A stretch of DNA of 20,028 nt from an uncultured Mycoplasmatota bacterium (GTDB taxonomy: Bacteria > Bacillota_I > Bacilli_A > RF39 > UBA660). Position 1 is the stretch's first letter. Each line of letters starts with the position of its first letter. The notes beneath the pieces are model-generated. The model searched no databases, was not told where the DNA came from, and saw only the letters and a program-made list of their open reading frames with translations. Shown piece by piece: positions 14,593-20,028 of this stretch. A program made the translations under genes and the position numbers. The stretch is taken from contig URXR01000018.1 of assembly GCA_900551925.1 (NCBI GenBank), forward strand, positions 1 through 20,028. Direction: 5' to 3'.

Positions 14593-14998
14593 TGCTATCA
14601 CTTCCTTGGTTATACAACTTTATCCAACCCATATCTAACCAGAATTTTACTTCGTCATAGGATGGAACTTCTTTACTTGGTATGTTTAAAATATAGATTT
14701 CTATATTTTTCTTGTGAATTAAATTTAAAATTATAGCATAAGTAAGTTCTGCTATAGCACTTGCTCCTATATAACCGGGAATATTATTTTTTTCTTCGTT
14801 CATTAAGAAAAAGATGTCAGTATTTTCTATAGCGGTATAGAAATTTTTATAAATATTAGGTAAATCTTTTTGATAATTTTTTGGTTTGGTTAATTTAGGA
14901 TAATCTAAAATTTGATAGTTTTTATTTTTAAAATAGTCTAGCCAGTATGTTACTTTATTTTCTAACTTACTACTTCCTGATATAACAATTTTTTTCAT
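14585..14998 (-). CDS. Deoxyribosyltransferase-like (Rossmann) protein
   Basis: A 137-residue protein starting with KKIVISGSSKL, then YKNFYTAIENTDIFFLMNEEK (50-70) and GYIGASAIAELTYA (75-88), ending with VKFWLDMGWIKLY. The strand-turn-AEL arrangement (Glu84) parallels the catalytic region of nucleoside 2-deoxyribosyltransferases and of the gene at 11872, though the two share little sequence. Predicted cytoplasmic nucleoside- or nucleotide-processing enzyme, activity unproven. It lies 9 bp downstream of the HD/kinase fusion and overlaps the dNTPase-like gene. AAGGAG precedes the ATG. Confidence 0.72.
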   Translation of the reverse strand: MKKIVISGSSKLENKVTYWLDYFKNKNYQILDYPKLTKPKNYQKDLPNIYKNFYTAIENTDIFFLMNEEKNNIPGYIGASAIAELTYAIILNLIHKKNIEIYILNIPSKEVPSYDEVKFWLDMGWIKLYNQGSDSNV

Positions 14999-15007
14999 AT
15001 GTGCTCC

Positions 15008-16357
15008 TTATTTTATACTATATTTTTCTTTAAAAGCTTTAATATACTTCTCTCTCATGGCTGTCATTATTTTTGATGCTACTTCTAAAGAGACATCATT
15101 CATGTTATTATTTGTGGTATCTATAAAACAATAGTTATCAACACTTTTTGTTAATAAGTCTTCTACAGCTTTTAAACTTTGGTTGTATTCTTCAATATTT
15201 TTTATATTTAAAAAACTTCTTTCTTCTAAGGCTAGGCTACTATTATAATCTCTTTTTAAAGATGTTAGGGCATCAGCATAAGTTATAACTAAGAAATCGA
15301 TTAATTCTTTTGATATTTTAGAATACTTATCTCTAGTTTCTAAATATTTTTCTTTGGTCATATCTTGGTTTTGATATCTTCGATGATTCCAGATTTGTCT
15401 ATCGTTTATAGAGCGATCAATTAAAATTATATCTTTGTTAGTAGTTATTGCTTGTTCTAATTGTTTTCTTACTTCTTCTAGAATTTTTAGATTAGTTTCT
15501 TCTTGATTTAAACCTTTTAGTTTTTGTTTAAATTCATTTTTATAATACTTGGAAGTAGTGAATTCTGGAGTTAATTCTATTGCAAAACCTCCTTTTTTAA
15601 AGAAGTCATAGAGATTATTGATAGTAGTAGTTTTTCCAGTTCTAGGAGTTCCAGTAAATTCTATAATAAATGGTTTAGAGAGATTGCATAGGTTTTTTAG
15701 TCTTTTTAGTTCTTGTTTTTGAGCATGAAGTTTTTTTAACTTTTTATAATAGTTTTCATTTTCTGAAAAGATTGTTTCTTGCAAAAATTTATTCTCTTGA
15801 GGAGTAAATACTCGGTCTAGGATTTCTTTTAATCTTTTAAAGATAGGTAAATTGGGATTTTCATTTTCTATTAGACTATTATAGATACTGGTATAATACC
15901 ATTTTTGAGACTGTTCTCCTCTTTTGAAACTAGAAAAACTTCTTACATTAGTTTTTTCAAATTTTAAATATAGGTCTTCTAAATTATTTATTTTATCAGC
16001 ACAAATAACTGCTTTGTTTCTAAGTGGTAAGGTTTTTGTTTCTTTTATTGTGTGTTTTTTTCTGTCTTCCCAAGATAATGATTTATCTGGTTCGGATGCT
16101 GTTATTACTAAGTTGGTGATATCTTCTCCGAATTCTTTTTCTAAGTCTTTCTTAGTATATTTGGTGTCTTCAATAACATCATGTAAATAACCTGCTGCTA
16201 TTACGTTATCATCAAAGTTATATTCTTCTAATAACATTCCAACACTTATAGGATGCATAATCATTGGTTTATCTGGTTCACTTTTTCTAACTTGTCCTTG
16301 ATGAGCTTTAATTGCAAAGAGTTTTGCTTTTTCTTTTATATTTTTATTTACTGCCAT
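15008..16357 (-). CDS. Fusion of RelA/SpoT-type HD hydrolase and P-loop nucleotide kinase
   Basis: A 449-residue two-domain protein. Residues 1-185 match the HD hydrolase of RelA/SpoT and small alarmone hydrolases: AKAHQGQ-like segment around His19, His35 (MHPISVG), LHDVIEDT with His59-Asp60 and Glu63-Asp64, and CADKINNL with Asp121 and Asn125. A charged, probably coiled linker (200-225) leads to a P-loop domain: GTPRTGKT (236-243), and IDRS at 313-316, the DRS motif of deoxynucleoside kinases. The first half should cleave a pyrophosphate or phosphate from a (p)ppGpp-like nucleotide; the second should phosphorylate a nucleoside or nucleotide. Substrates unknown. It is first in the operon; AAGGAG precedes the ATG. 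Confidence 0.85.
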   Translation of the reverse strand: MAVNKNIKEKAKLFAIKAHQGQVRKSEPDKPMIMHPISVGMLLEEYNFDDNVIAAGYLHDVIEDTKYTKKDLEKEFGEDITNLVITASEPDKSLSWEDRKKHTIKETKTLPLRNKAVICADKINNLEDLYLKFEKTNVRSFSSFKRGEQSQKWYYTSIYNSLIENENPNLPIFKRLKEILDRVFTPQENKFLQETIFSENENYYKKLKKLHAQKQELKRLKNLCNLSKPFIIEFTGTPRTGKTTTINNLYDFFKKGGFAIELTPEFTTSKYYKNEFKQKLKGLNQEETNLKILEEVRKQLEQAITTNKDIILIDRSINDRQIWNHRRYQNQDMTKEKYLETRDKYSKISKELIDFLVITYADALTSLKRDYNSSLALEERSFLNIKNIEEYNQSLKAVEDLLTKSVDNYCFIDTTNNNMNDVSLEVASKIMTAMREKYIKAFKEKYSIK

Positions 16358-16394
16358 AAAAATCTCCTTAAATTTTAAATTTTTTAGTAATTTT

Positions 16395-16403
16395 ATTATA
16401 TCA
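16395..16403 (-). promoter_or_regulatory. Extended -10 promoter of the HD/kinase operon
   Basis: The minus strand reads TGATATAAT (TG at 16403-16402, TATAAT at 16400-16395). No good -35 is visible. The start would be about 30 bp before the fusion gene. Confidence 0.5.
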
Positions 16404-16448
16404 TAAATAGTATTGTTTTTATTATTTATTATAGTAATTATATAAAAT

Positions 16449-16491
16449 AAAAAAGCAAGACTTTTATTTTTTATAATAGTCTTACTTTTTT
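16449..16491 (-). terminator. Terminator downstream of the XRE gene
   Basis: On the minus strand AAAAAAGTAAGACT pairs with AGTCTTGCTTTTTT (one G-U pair, 14 bp) around a 15-nt AT loop, then a T-rich tail. On the plus strand the same position is a C-A mismatch, so the structure favours minus-strand transcripts. Confidence 0.7.
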
Positions 16492-16495
16492 AAAT

Positions 16496-16521
16496 AGTTA
16501 TTAACAAAATGGTTAATAACT
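16496..16521. repeat. Perfect 10-bp inverted repeat
   Basis: AGTTATTAAC and GTTAATAACT are separated by 6 nt, just downstream of the XRE stop codon. No T run follows on either strand, so it is not a standard terminator by itself. It may be a protein-binding dyad or an mRNA 3'-end stabiliser. Confidence 0.6.
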
Positions 16522-16533
16522 TTAGTCATATAA

Positions 16534-16755
16534 TTACTCTTTTATTCTTTTATATGGCTTTCTTTCATCTGTAAATTTTGTTAAATAATCAATGCTGGTA
16601 TTATAAAATTCTGCTAATTTTTTTAATGATTCTAACGGAACATCAACTTTGCCTGTTTCATACCTAGAATAGTTAGCTTGAGAACAATGAAGGTATCCTG
16701 CTAATTGTTGTTGAGTTAGATCATTATCTTCTCTTAAATCTTTTAAGCGATTCAT
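16534..16755 (-). CDS. XRE-family transcriptional regulator
   Basis: A 73-residue protein that is nearly all one Cro/C1-type helix-turn-helix: LKDLREDNDLTQQQLAGYLHCSQANYSRYETGK (residues 4-36), then VPLESLKKLAEFYNTSIDYL (38-57). This is the normal length for the smallest class of phage-like or housekeeping XRE repressors. Expected to bind DNA as a dimer. It faces away from the SpoVT/AbrB-like gene across a 121-bp region with GCATA half-sites and may repress itself or its neighbour. The HD/kinase operon lies downstream but is separated by a terminator. Confidence 0.92.
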   Translation of the reverse strand: MNRLKDLREDNDLTQQQLAGYLHCSQANYSRYETGKVDVPLESLKKLAEFYNTSIDYLTKFTDERKPYKRIKE

Positions 16756-16781
16756 TTTCCATCACCATTTTCATTGTACAT

Positions 16782-16827
16782 TATGCTATTGTCGCATATT
16801 GACTTTTATACTATATTCGCATAAAAT
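16782..16827 (+). promoter_or_regulatory. Promoter and putative operator for the SpoVT-like gene
   Basis: TTGACT (16799-16804), a 17-nt spacer and TAAAAT (16822-16827) form a good housekeeping promoter. Directly before the -35 is an inverted repeat TATGC-7-GCATA (16782-16798), and a further TCGCATA (16817-16823, also at 16792-16798) overlaps the -10. The three half-sites look like repressor-binding sites, perhaps for XRE. Confidence 0.65.
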
Positions 16828-16876
16828 ATTATTGATGTATAACATGACAATTAATTTTTTACGTATGAGGTGTGAT

Positions 16877-17392
16877 ATGGCAATAAAAAATGAAATTATT
16901 ATGAAAATAGATAATATAGGAAGACTAGTTATTCCTAAAAAATATAGAGAAGCTTTAGATATTTGTAATGATAAAACTGTTTTATTAAAGTTAGATGGAG
17001 ATAAGATAATATTAAAAAAGAATAAAAAAGAGCAATATTTAGATTTTATAATAGAAAATTTTATAAAAAATTGGGCCAATATTTTTGCTGATGATACAAT
17101 TATTATTACTGATTTAAATAGTATTATAGAGGTATATGGTAAAAATAAATTTTCATCTTATTCTATTGATAAAAAAATTATAGAAATGATTAATAGAGAT
17201 AATTTTAAATGGACTAGTTTGAAAAATGAGAAGTTATTTGAAAATAATAATCTTTATTTTTTTGATATTATTTCTCTTGAAATAGATAATTCTAAATTGG
17301 GTAGTATTATTTTTGTTCATGAAAATAAGAAGAATTTGAATGACAAGTTTAATTTATTTATATTTGAATTATTTAAAAATTTTAACAAGTAA
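16877..17392 (+). CDS. SpoVT/AbrB-like transcriptional regulator
   Basis: A 171-residue protein with an AbrB-type swapped-hairpin DNA-binding domain at 5-52 (KIDNIGRLVIPKKYREALDI) and a C-terminal sensor-like region of about 120 residues. The region TIIITDLNSIIEVYG resembles the start of the GAF-like domain of SpoVT, and total length is close to SpoVT (about 178). SpoVT modulates forespore sigma-G genes in Bacillus; the same job is possible here but unproven. An in-frame ATG at 16864 lies upstream, but GAGG (16867-16870) places the start at ATG 16877. It is the only gene of its unit, ending at the shared terminator. Confidence 0.82.
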   Translation: MAIKNEIIMKIDNIGRLVIPKKYREALDICNDKTVLLKLDGDKIILKKNKKEQYLDFIIENFIKNWANIFADDTIIITDLNSIIEVYGKNKFSSYSIDKKIIEMINRDNFKWTSLKNEKLFENNNLYFFDIISLEIDNSKLGSIIFVHENKKNLNDKFNLFIFELFKNFNK

Positions 17393-17481
17393 TATATGGA
17401 AATTAGCTTAATTTTAAATATATTAATTGCAATATTAACTATTACTTTTTTTTAGCTTGTTATTCTATTTTTTATTCAATG

Positions 17482-17539
17482 AAAAATAGTCCTTTTGGAT
17501 ATTAAATTTATTTTAATATTTATTTTGGGGACTATTTTT
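17482..17539. terminator. Large bidirectional hairpin terminator
   Basis: An outer 11-bp stem AAAAATAGTCC/GGACTATTTTT (17482-17492 and 17529-17539) encloses an inner 8-bp stem ATATTAAA/TTTAATAT (17499-17506 and 17512-17519). The T tract is part of the outer stem. It lies between the convergent SpoVT-like and suf genes and can end both. Confidence 0.75.
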
Positions 17540-17542
17540 ATC

Positions 17543-18475
17543 TTATTTTAAAAATCCTTTGATGATAGTTTCTTCAGCTTCTTTTTCAGTTAAACCTAAA
17601 GTCATTAACTTCATTAATTGTTCACCAGCTATTTTGCCAATGGCAGCTTCATGAATTAAATTAGCATCAATATGATTTGCATATATTTCAGGAATTGCTT
17701 TTACAGAAGCAGTATCTTTTATAATAGCATCACATTCAACATGAGCAAATGATTTTTCATTTCCGGTTATATTAGAAGTGAATTCTTGATAAGAATTATC
17801 TGTTGCTACAGATCTAGAAGTAACATGAGTGCTAGAATTTGCTCCTTCTAAATCTACAATAAAATCAGTTTTGGCTGTTTGAGCTTGGGAAGTTAAGATT
17901 TTTTCTGTTACTACTAGACTAGTATCAGCGTATAAAGTAGCTTTTACTTTTCTAATTGATTCATCTACTCCTTGTAACTGGACAGAATCCATAGTCATAG
18001 TTGAACCTTTTTTCATAATTATTTCTGTTATAGGATTTAAGATTTTTTTATTAGTATCACTTCCTTCACCATAATGCTTTTCTATATATTTAACATTAGA
18101 ATTTTCTTCTAAGTAAAATCTATGAATGCCATCATGAGTAGAGTTTTGAAAGCCATTGTTATGAATAGCACAACCGGCGATTATAGTAACATTGGAATTT
18201 TTGCCAATATGAAAGTCATTATAAACAACATCTTTTAAACCACTTTCCGTAATAATAACAGGAATATTTATTATTTGGAATAGAGTATTTTCTTTAATAT
18301 AAATATCTATACCTGAATTATTTTCTTTGGGAACTATTTTGACATAAGGATTATCTTTTCTATCAATACTTTGACCATTTTTTCTAATATTATAAGCATC
18401 GGAATGGTAAGGACTGTCACTTAAAATTTTAGTTAATATTTTTTCATCTGTTTTAGTATTAGTCACAGTTATCAA
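17543..18475 (-). CDS. sufB: SufB/SufD-family Fe-S assembly protein (minimal, SmsB-like)
   Basis: A 310-residue beta-helix core protein of the SufB/D family, much shorter than standard SufB (about 465-495) because the long N-terminal part is missing. Conserved pieces: AGCAIHNNGFQNSTHDGIHRF (100-120), YIEKHYGEG (130-138), HVECDAIIKDTASVKAIPEIYANHID (245-270) and the C-terminal HEAAIGKIAGEQL (275-287) with GLTEKEAEETIIKGF. His275 and Glu276 of HEA are kept, but the position of the catalytic scaffold cysteine of E. coli SufB (in PYIEC) reads PEIYA. Cys102 and Cys248 remain. It resembles the SmsB partner of SufC-like ATPases in two-gene Fe-S systems. Its start overlaps sufC by 17 bp. Confidence 0.92.
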   Translation of the reverse strand: MITVTNTKTDEKILTKILSDSPYHSDAYNIRKNGQSIDRKDNPYVKIVPKENNSGIDIYIKENTLFQIINIPVIITESGLKDVVYNDFHIGKNSNVTIIAGCAIHNNGFQNSTHDGIHRFYLEENSNVKYIEKHYGEGSDTNKKILNPITEIIMKKGSTMTMDSVQLQGVDESIRKVKATLYADTSLVVTEKILTSQAQTAKTDFIVDLEGANSSTHVTSRSVATDNSYQEFTSNITGNEKSFAHVECDAIIKDTASVKAIPEIYANHIDANLIHEAAIGKIAGEQLMKLMTLGLTEKEAEETIIKGFLK

Positions 18476-19172
18476 CTCCTTTAGGACAAGCTGAAGTACT
18501 AAAAATAGTATTTATCATTTTATTTTTTTCATCTACTTTTTTAATAGTTCCTTCTTTCATTAAAATTATGTAATCGGCAATATTTAAAATTCTTTCTTGA
18601 TGAGAAATTACTAAAGTTATTCCTTGTGAGGAACTAGCTATTTTGGAGAAAACTTTAGTTAAATTATTAAAGCTCCATAAGTCAATACCGGCTTCTGGTT
18701 CATCAAAAATAGCTAATTTGGGTTTTCTGGCTAAAACAGAGGCTATTTCTATTCTTTTTAACTCTCCACCAGATAAGGAATTGTTAATTTCTCTATCAAC
18801 ATATTCTCTAGCACATAATCCTACTTGAGATAGAATTTGACAAGAATCATTTTTACTAAGTTTTTCCTTAGTAGCAATTTTTAACATATCATGGACTGTT
18901 ATGCCTTTAAACTTTATTGGTTGTTGAAAAGCAAAGCCTATGTTTAAATTGGCTCTTTCCTCAATACTTTTATTAGTTATATCTTGATTGTTAAAAATAA
19001 TTTTTCCTGTAGTAGGTTTTTCAAGACCCATAATTATTTTAGCTAAAGTAGATTTGCCACTTCCATTGGGTCCAGTTATGACATAAAACTTACCTTCTTC
19101 TAATTTTAAATTTATATCTTTTAAAATTTTTTTACCATTTATAGTAAAAGAGATATTTTCTAATTCTAGCAT
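18459..19172 (-). CDS. sufC: Fe-S assembly ATPase SufC
   Basis: A 237-residue ABC-type ATPase working with SufB/D in the cytoplasm. Walker A GPNGSGKST (34-42), Q-loop AFQQP (81-85), signature LSGGELKR (133-140), Walker B LAIFDEPEAGID (153-164) and the H-loop His191 (SHQ) are all present, and the SufC-typical FDEPEAGID is diagnostic. The C-terminus ends in SACPKGVDNCD, with Cys229 and Cys236, an extension absent from standard SufC as I remember it. It is first in a two-gene operon. AAAGGAAAT precedes the ATG, and a 63-nt leader with a large dyad lies upstream. Confidence 0.95.
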   Translation of the reverse strand: MLELENISFTINGKKILKDINLKLEEGKFYVITGPNGSGKSTLAKIIMGLEKPTTGKIIFNNQDITNKSIEERANLNIGFAFQQPIKFKGITVHDMLKIATKEKLSKNDSCQILSQVGLCAREYVDREINNSLSGGELKRIEIASVLARKPKLAIFDEPEAGIDLWSFNNLTKVFSKIASSSQGITLVISHQERILNIADYIILMKEGTIKKVDEKNKMINTIFSTSACPKGVDNCD

Positions 19173-19203
19173 AATATTTCCTTTCTTTAATAGATTGCTA
19201 TTA

Positions 19204-19236
19204 TGAAATAAATTAATTTATATAAAATTTATTTCA
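19204..19236. repeat. Perfect 33-bp dyad at the suf transcription start
   Basis: TGAAATAAATT (19204-19214) and AATTTATTTCA (19226-19236) are perfect 11-bp inverted arms around an 11-nt AT spacer. It begins at the predicted suf start (about 19235), so it could be an operator or a 5' mRNA hairpin. Confidence 0.75.
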
Positions 19237-19241
19237 GATTA

Positions 19242-19270
19242 ATTATATGATTTTAATGAGGTTTAGTCAA
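19242..19270 (-). promoter_or_regulatory. Promoter of sufC-sufB
   Basis: The minus strand has TTGACT (19270-19265), a 17-nt spacer and consensus TATAAT (19247-19242). Transcription should start near 19235. Confidence 0.82.
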
Positions 19271-19291
19271 CTTTTTAGTATATTATTACAA

Positions 19292-19320
19292 ATAAAAATA
19301 GCTCTTTTGATGAGCTATTT
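19292..19320 (-). terminator. Terminator of the small membrane-peptide gene
   Basis: A perfect 9-bp stem AAATAGCTC/GAGCTATTT (19296-19304 and 19312-19320) with a 7-nt loop, followed on the minus strand by TTTTTATTT. Confidence 0.8.
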
Positions 19321-19321
19321 A

Positions 19322-19402
19322 TTATTTAGTTTTATTTTTGCTTATAATTAGTGCTACTACTCCTATTAATACAATTATACCTAGAAAAATCCATTTTATC
19401 AT
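19322..19402 (-). CDS. 26-residue single-span membrane peptide
   Basis: A short gene read as MIKWIFLGIIVLIG followed by VVALIISKNKTK: one hydrophobic helix of about 20 residues with a positive C-terminal tail (KNKTK). The signals around it are strong: AAGGAGG (19416-19410) 7 nt before the ATG, a TATAAT upstream and its own terminator directly after. That makes an independent small-protein gene likely. Families of such one-span peptides include type I toxins, small stress proteins and sporulation peptides; no antisense RNA is obvious, so I assign none. Confidence 0.72.
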   Translation of the reverse strand: MIKWIFLGIIVLIGVVALIISKNKTK

Positions 19403-19435
19403 ATAACTTCCTCCTTAAACTATCTATATAAGTTT

Positions 19436-19464
19436 ATTATACTATAAATTTTTGGTTTTTTTAA
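19436..19464 (-). promoter_or_regulatory. Promoter of the small membrane-peptide gene
   Basis: The minus strand has TTAAAA (19464-19459), a 17-nt spacer and TATAAT (19441-19436), about 20 nt before the ribosome binding site. Confidence 0.55.
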
Positions 19465-19494
19465 GAAGAAATTCTAGTTTTTAACAAATTAGTG

Positions 19495-19896
19495 TTAAAT
19501 TTTACTATTGTTTTCTAGTTTTTCAACAATTTCTTTAGTTTTTTTAAGAGCTGTTTCTTTTAATTTAGTTGCAGATTTTTCAATTAGTGAATCTTTTTGA
19601 TCATGAGATGACTTGATAATTGATTCTAATTCATTAGTTATTTCATCAGCTTTATTTAAGACTTTGTTTTTATCTGTTTCATTAATTAGCTCTTCTAATT
19701 CTTGTTTTAAACGATTAAGAGCATCTTCTACTGTCTCTTTAATATCTTTTGTATCTACTTTTTTCACCTTTTTAGTTAAATCTTTAGCTTTATTTTTAAC
19801 ATCTTCTCTTAAATCTTTTCCTTTTTTAGGAGCATACATCATTCCTAAACCTGTTCCTACTGCTAAGCCTAAAGTTAAGGCTGTTTTCTTTTTCAT
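19495..19896 (-). CDS. YtxH-domain protein
   Basis: A 133-residue protein with the YtxH signature: a short hydrophobic N-terminus (TALTLGLAVGTGLGMMYAP, residues 5-23, glycine-patterned) followed at once by KKGKDLREDVKNKAKDL. The rest (30-130) is a long charged helix, probably coiled coil, rich in Lys and Glu. YtxH proteins are associated with general stress responses in Bacillus, membrane-bound through the N-terminal helix; molecular function unknown. GGAGGGAT precedes the ATG. No promoter is clear in the upstream AT-rich stretch. Confidence 0.85.
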   Translation of the reverse strand: MKKKTALTLGLAVGTGLGMMYAPKKGKDLREDVKNKAKDLTKKVKKVDTKDIKETVEDALNRLKQELEELINETDKNKVLNKADEITNELESIIKSSHDQKDSLIEKSATKLKETALKKTKEIVEKLENNSKI

Positions 19897-19992
19897 TTTA
19901 TCCCTCCACTCTATAATTATTATGGGTAATTAATAATAAATAATACTATTTAATTAAAAAAAGACTTTTTAAGCCAATGTTATTAACTTAAG

Positions 19993-20024
19993 AAGATAGA
20001 GATTTAAAAATCTATCTTTTTTTG
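19993..20024 (+). terminator. Orphan plus-strand terminator at the window edge
   Basis: AAGATAGA/TCTATCTT (19993-20000 and 20011-20018), a 10-nt loop and a run of T. It points rightward although no plus-strand gene precedes it within 2.5 kb. It could be an attenuator for a gene beyond the window or the end of a small RNA starting near 19930-19980. Confidence 0.55.
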
Positions 20025-20028
20025 AGAT

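Noticed and set aside
14585..14998. TIR-domain NADase
   Set aside because: The fold class is related, but the GxxxxAEL arrangement fits deoxyribosyltransferase-like proteins better, and no TIR BB-loop is visible.
16786..17079. Minus-strand ORF of 97 codons
   Set aside because: It is antisense to the AbrB-domain part of the SpoVT-like gene and its hydrophobicity follows from the complementary AT-rich codons.
19613..19933. Plus-strand ORF of 106 codons
   Set aside because: Antisense to the YtxH gene, serine- and phenylalanine-rich shadow without a ribosome binding site.
1..20028. Mycoplasma-type code (TGA as tryptophan)
   Set aside because: TGG is used throughout for tryptophan, and TGA ends the nuclease and RNHCP frames exactly where the families end.
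1..20028. CRISPR array, transposase or integrase
   Set aside because: No regularly spaced repeats and no frame with transposase or integrase motifs were found on either strand.

Overview
The window is AT-rich bacterial DNA with tightly packed genes, strong Shine-Dalgarno sites (AGGAGG, AAAGGAG) and hairpin-plus-U-tract terminators. TGG encodes tryptophan and TGA acts as a stop (for example at the ends of the genes at 7123 and 10236), so the code is the standard bacterial one and not the mycoplasma code. A SpoVIF-like spore protein, a SpoVT/AbrB-like regulator, a LysM-only protein, a YtxH protein and a Suf system reduced to SufC plus one SufB/D protein suggest a low-GC, anaerobic, probably gut-associated Bacillota with a sporulation heritage. 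A finer placement is not supported by what can be read here.

Left part (1-6850), mostly minus strand: a tandem pair of short-chain dehydrogenases; a run of der (ribosome-assembly GTPase), an HExxH protein and spoVIF; a DUF5684-type membrane protein; a triple-LysM protein; then, on the plus strand, a DUF1848 protein with a C-terminal radical-SAM-like cysteine triad. A minus-strand member of the queuosine-salvage family (DUF2419/Qng1) shares a bidirectional terminator with it.

Middle (6850-9090) looks like an accessory island: a YhcG-type PDDEXK nuclease, a 27-codon overlapping ORF, a SWIM zinc-finger protein and a degraded-looking winged-helix reading frame. It ends at a tRNA-Gly(TCC) gene. 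A 20-nt partial, inverted copy of that tRNA lies between the island and the tRNA.

From 9164 a plus-strand operon carries a compact cysteine desulfurase, an RNHCP zinc-ribbon protein and an unrecognised membrane-anchored protein. Facing it is a minus-strand operon of ogt, a GNAT acetyltransferase and a nucleoside-deoxyribosyltransferase-like protein. A second minus-strand operon (16357-13507) combines an alarmone-hydrolase-like HD domain fused to a P-loop nucleotide kinase, another deoxyribosyltransferase-like protein and a dNTPase-like HD protein. It is the best candidate for an undescribed nucleotide-centred system. Upstream of it an XRE regulator and a SpoVT/AbrB-like regulator are divergently transcribed across a promoter with repeated GCATA half-sites.

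The right end holds a minimal Fe-S assembly operon (sufC-sufB) with a near-consensus promoter and a perfect 33-bp inverted repeat at its predicted start, a 26-residue membrane peptide gene and a YtxH-domain gene. Several promoters lie only a few bases upstream of the ribosome binding site, so many mRNAs should have very short leaders.
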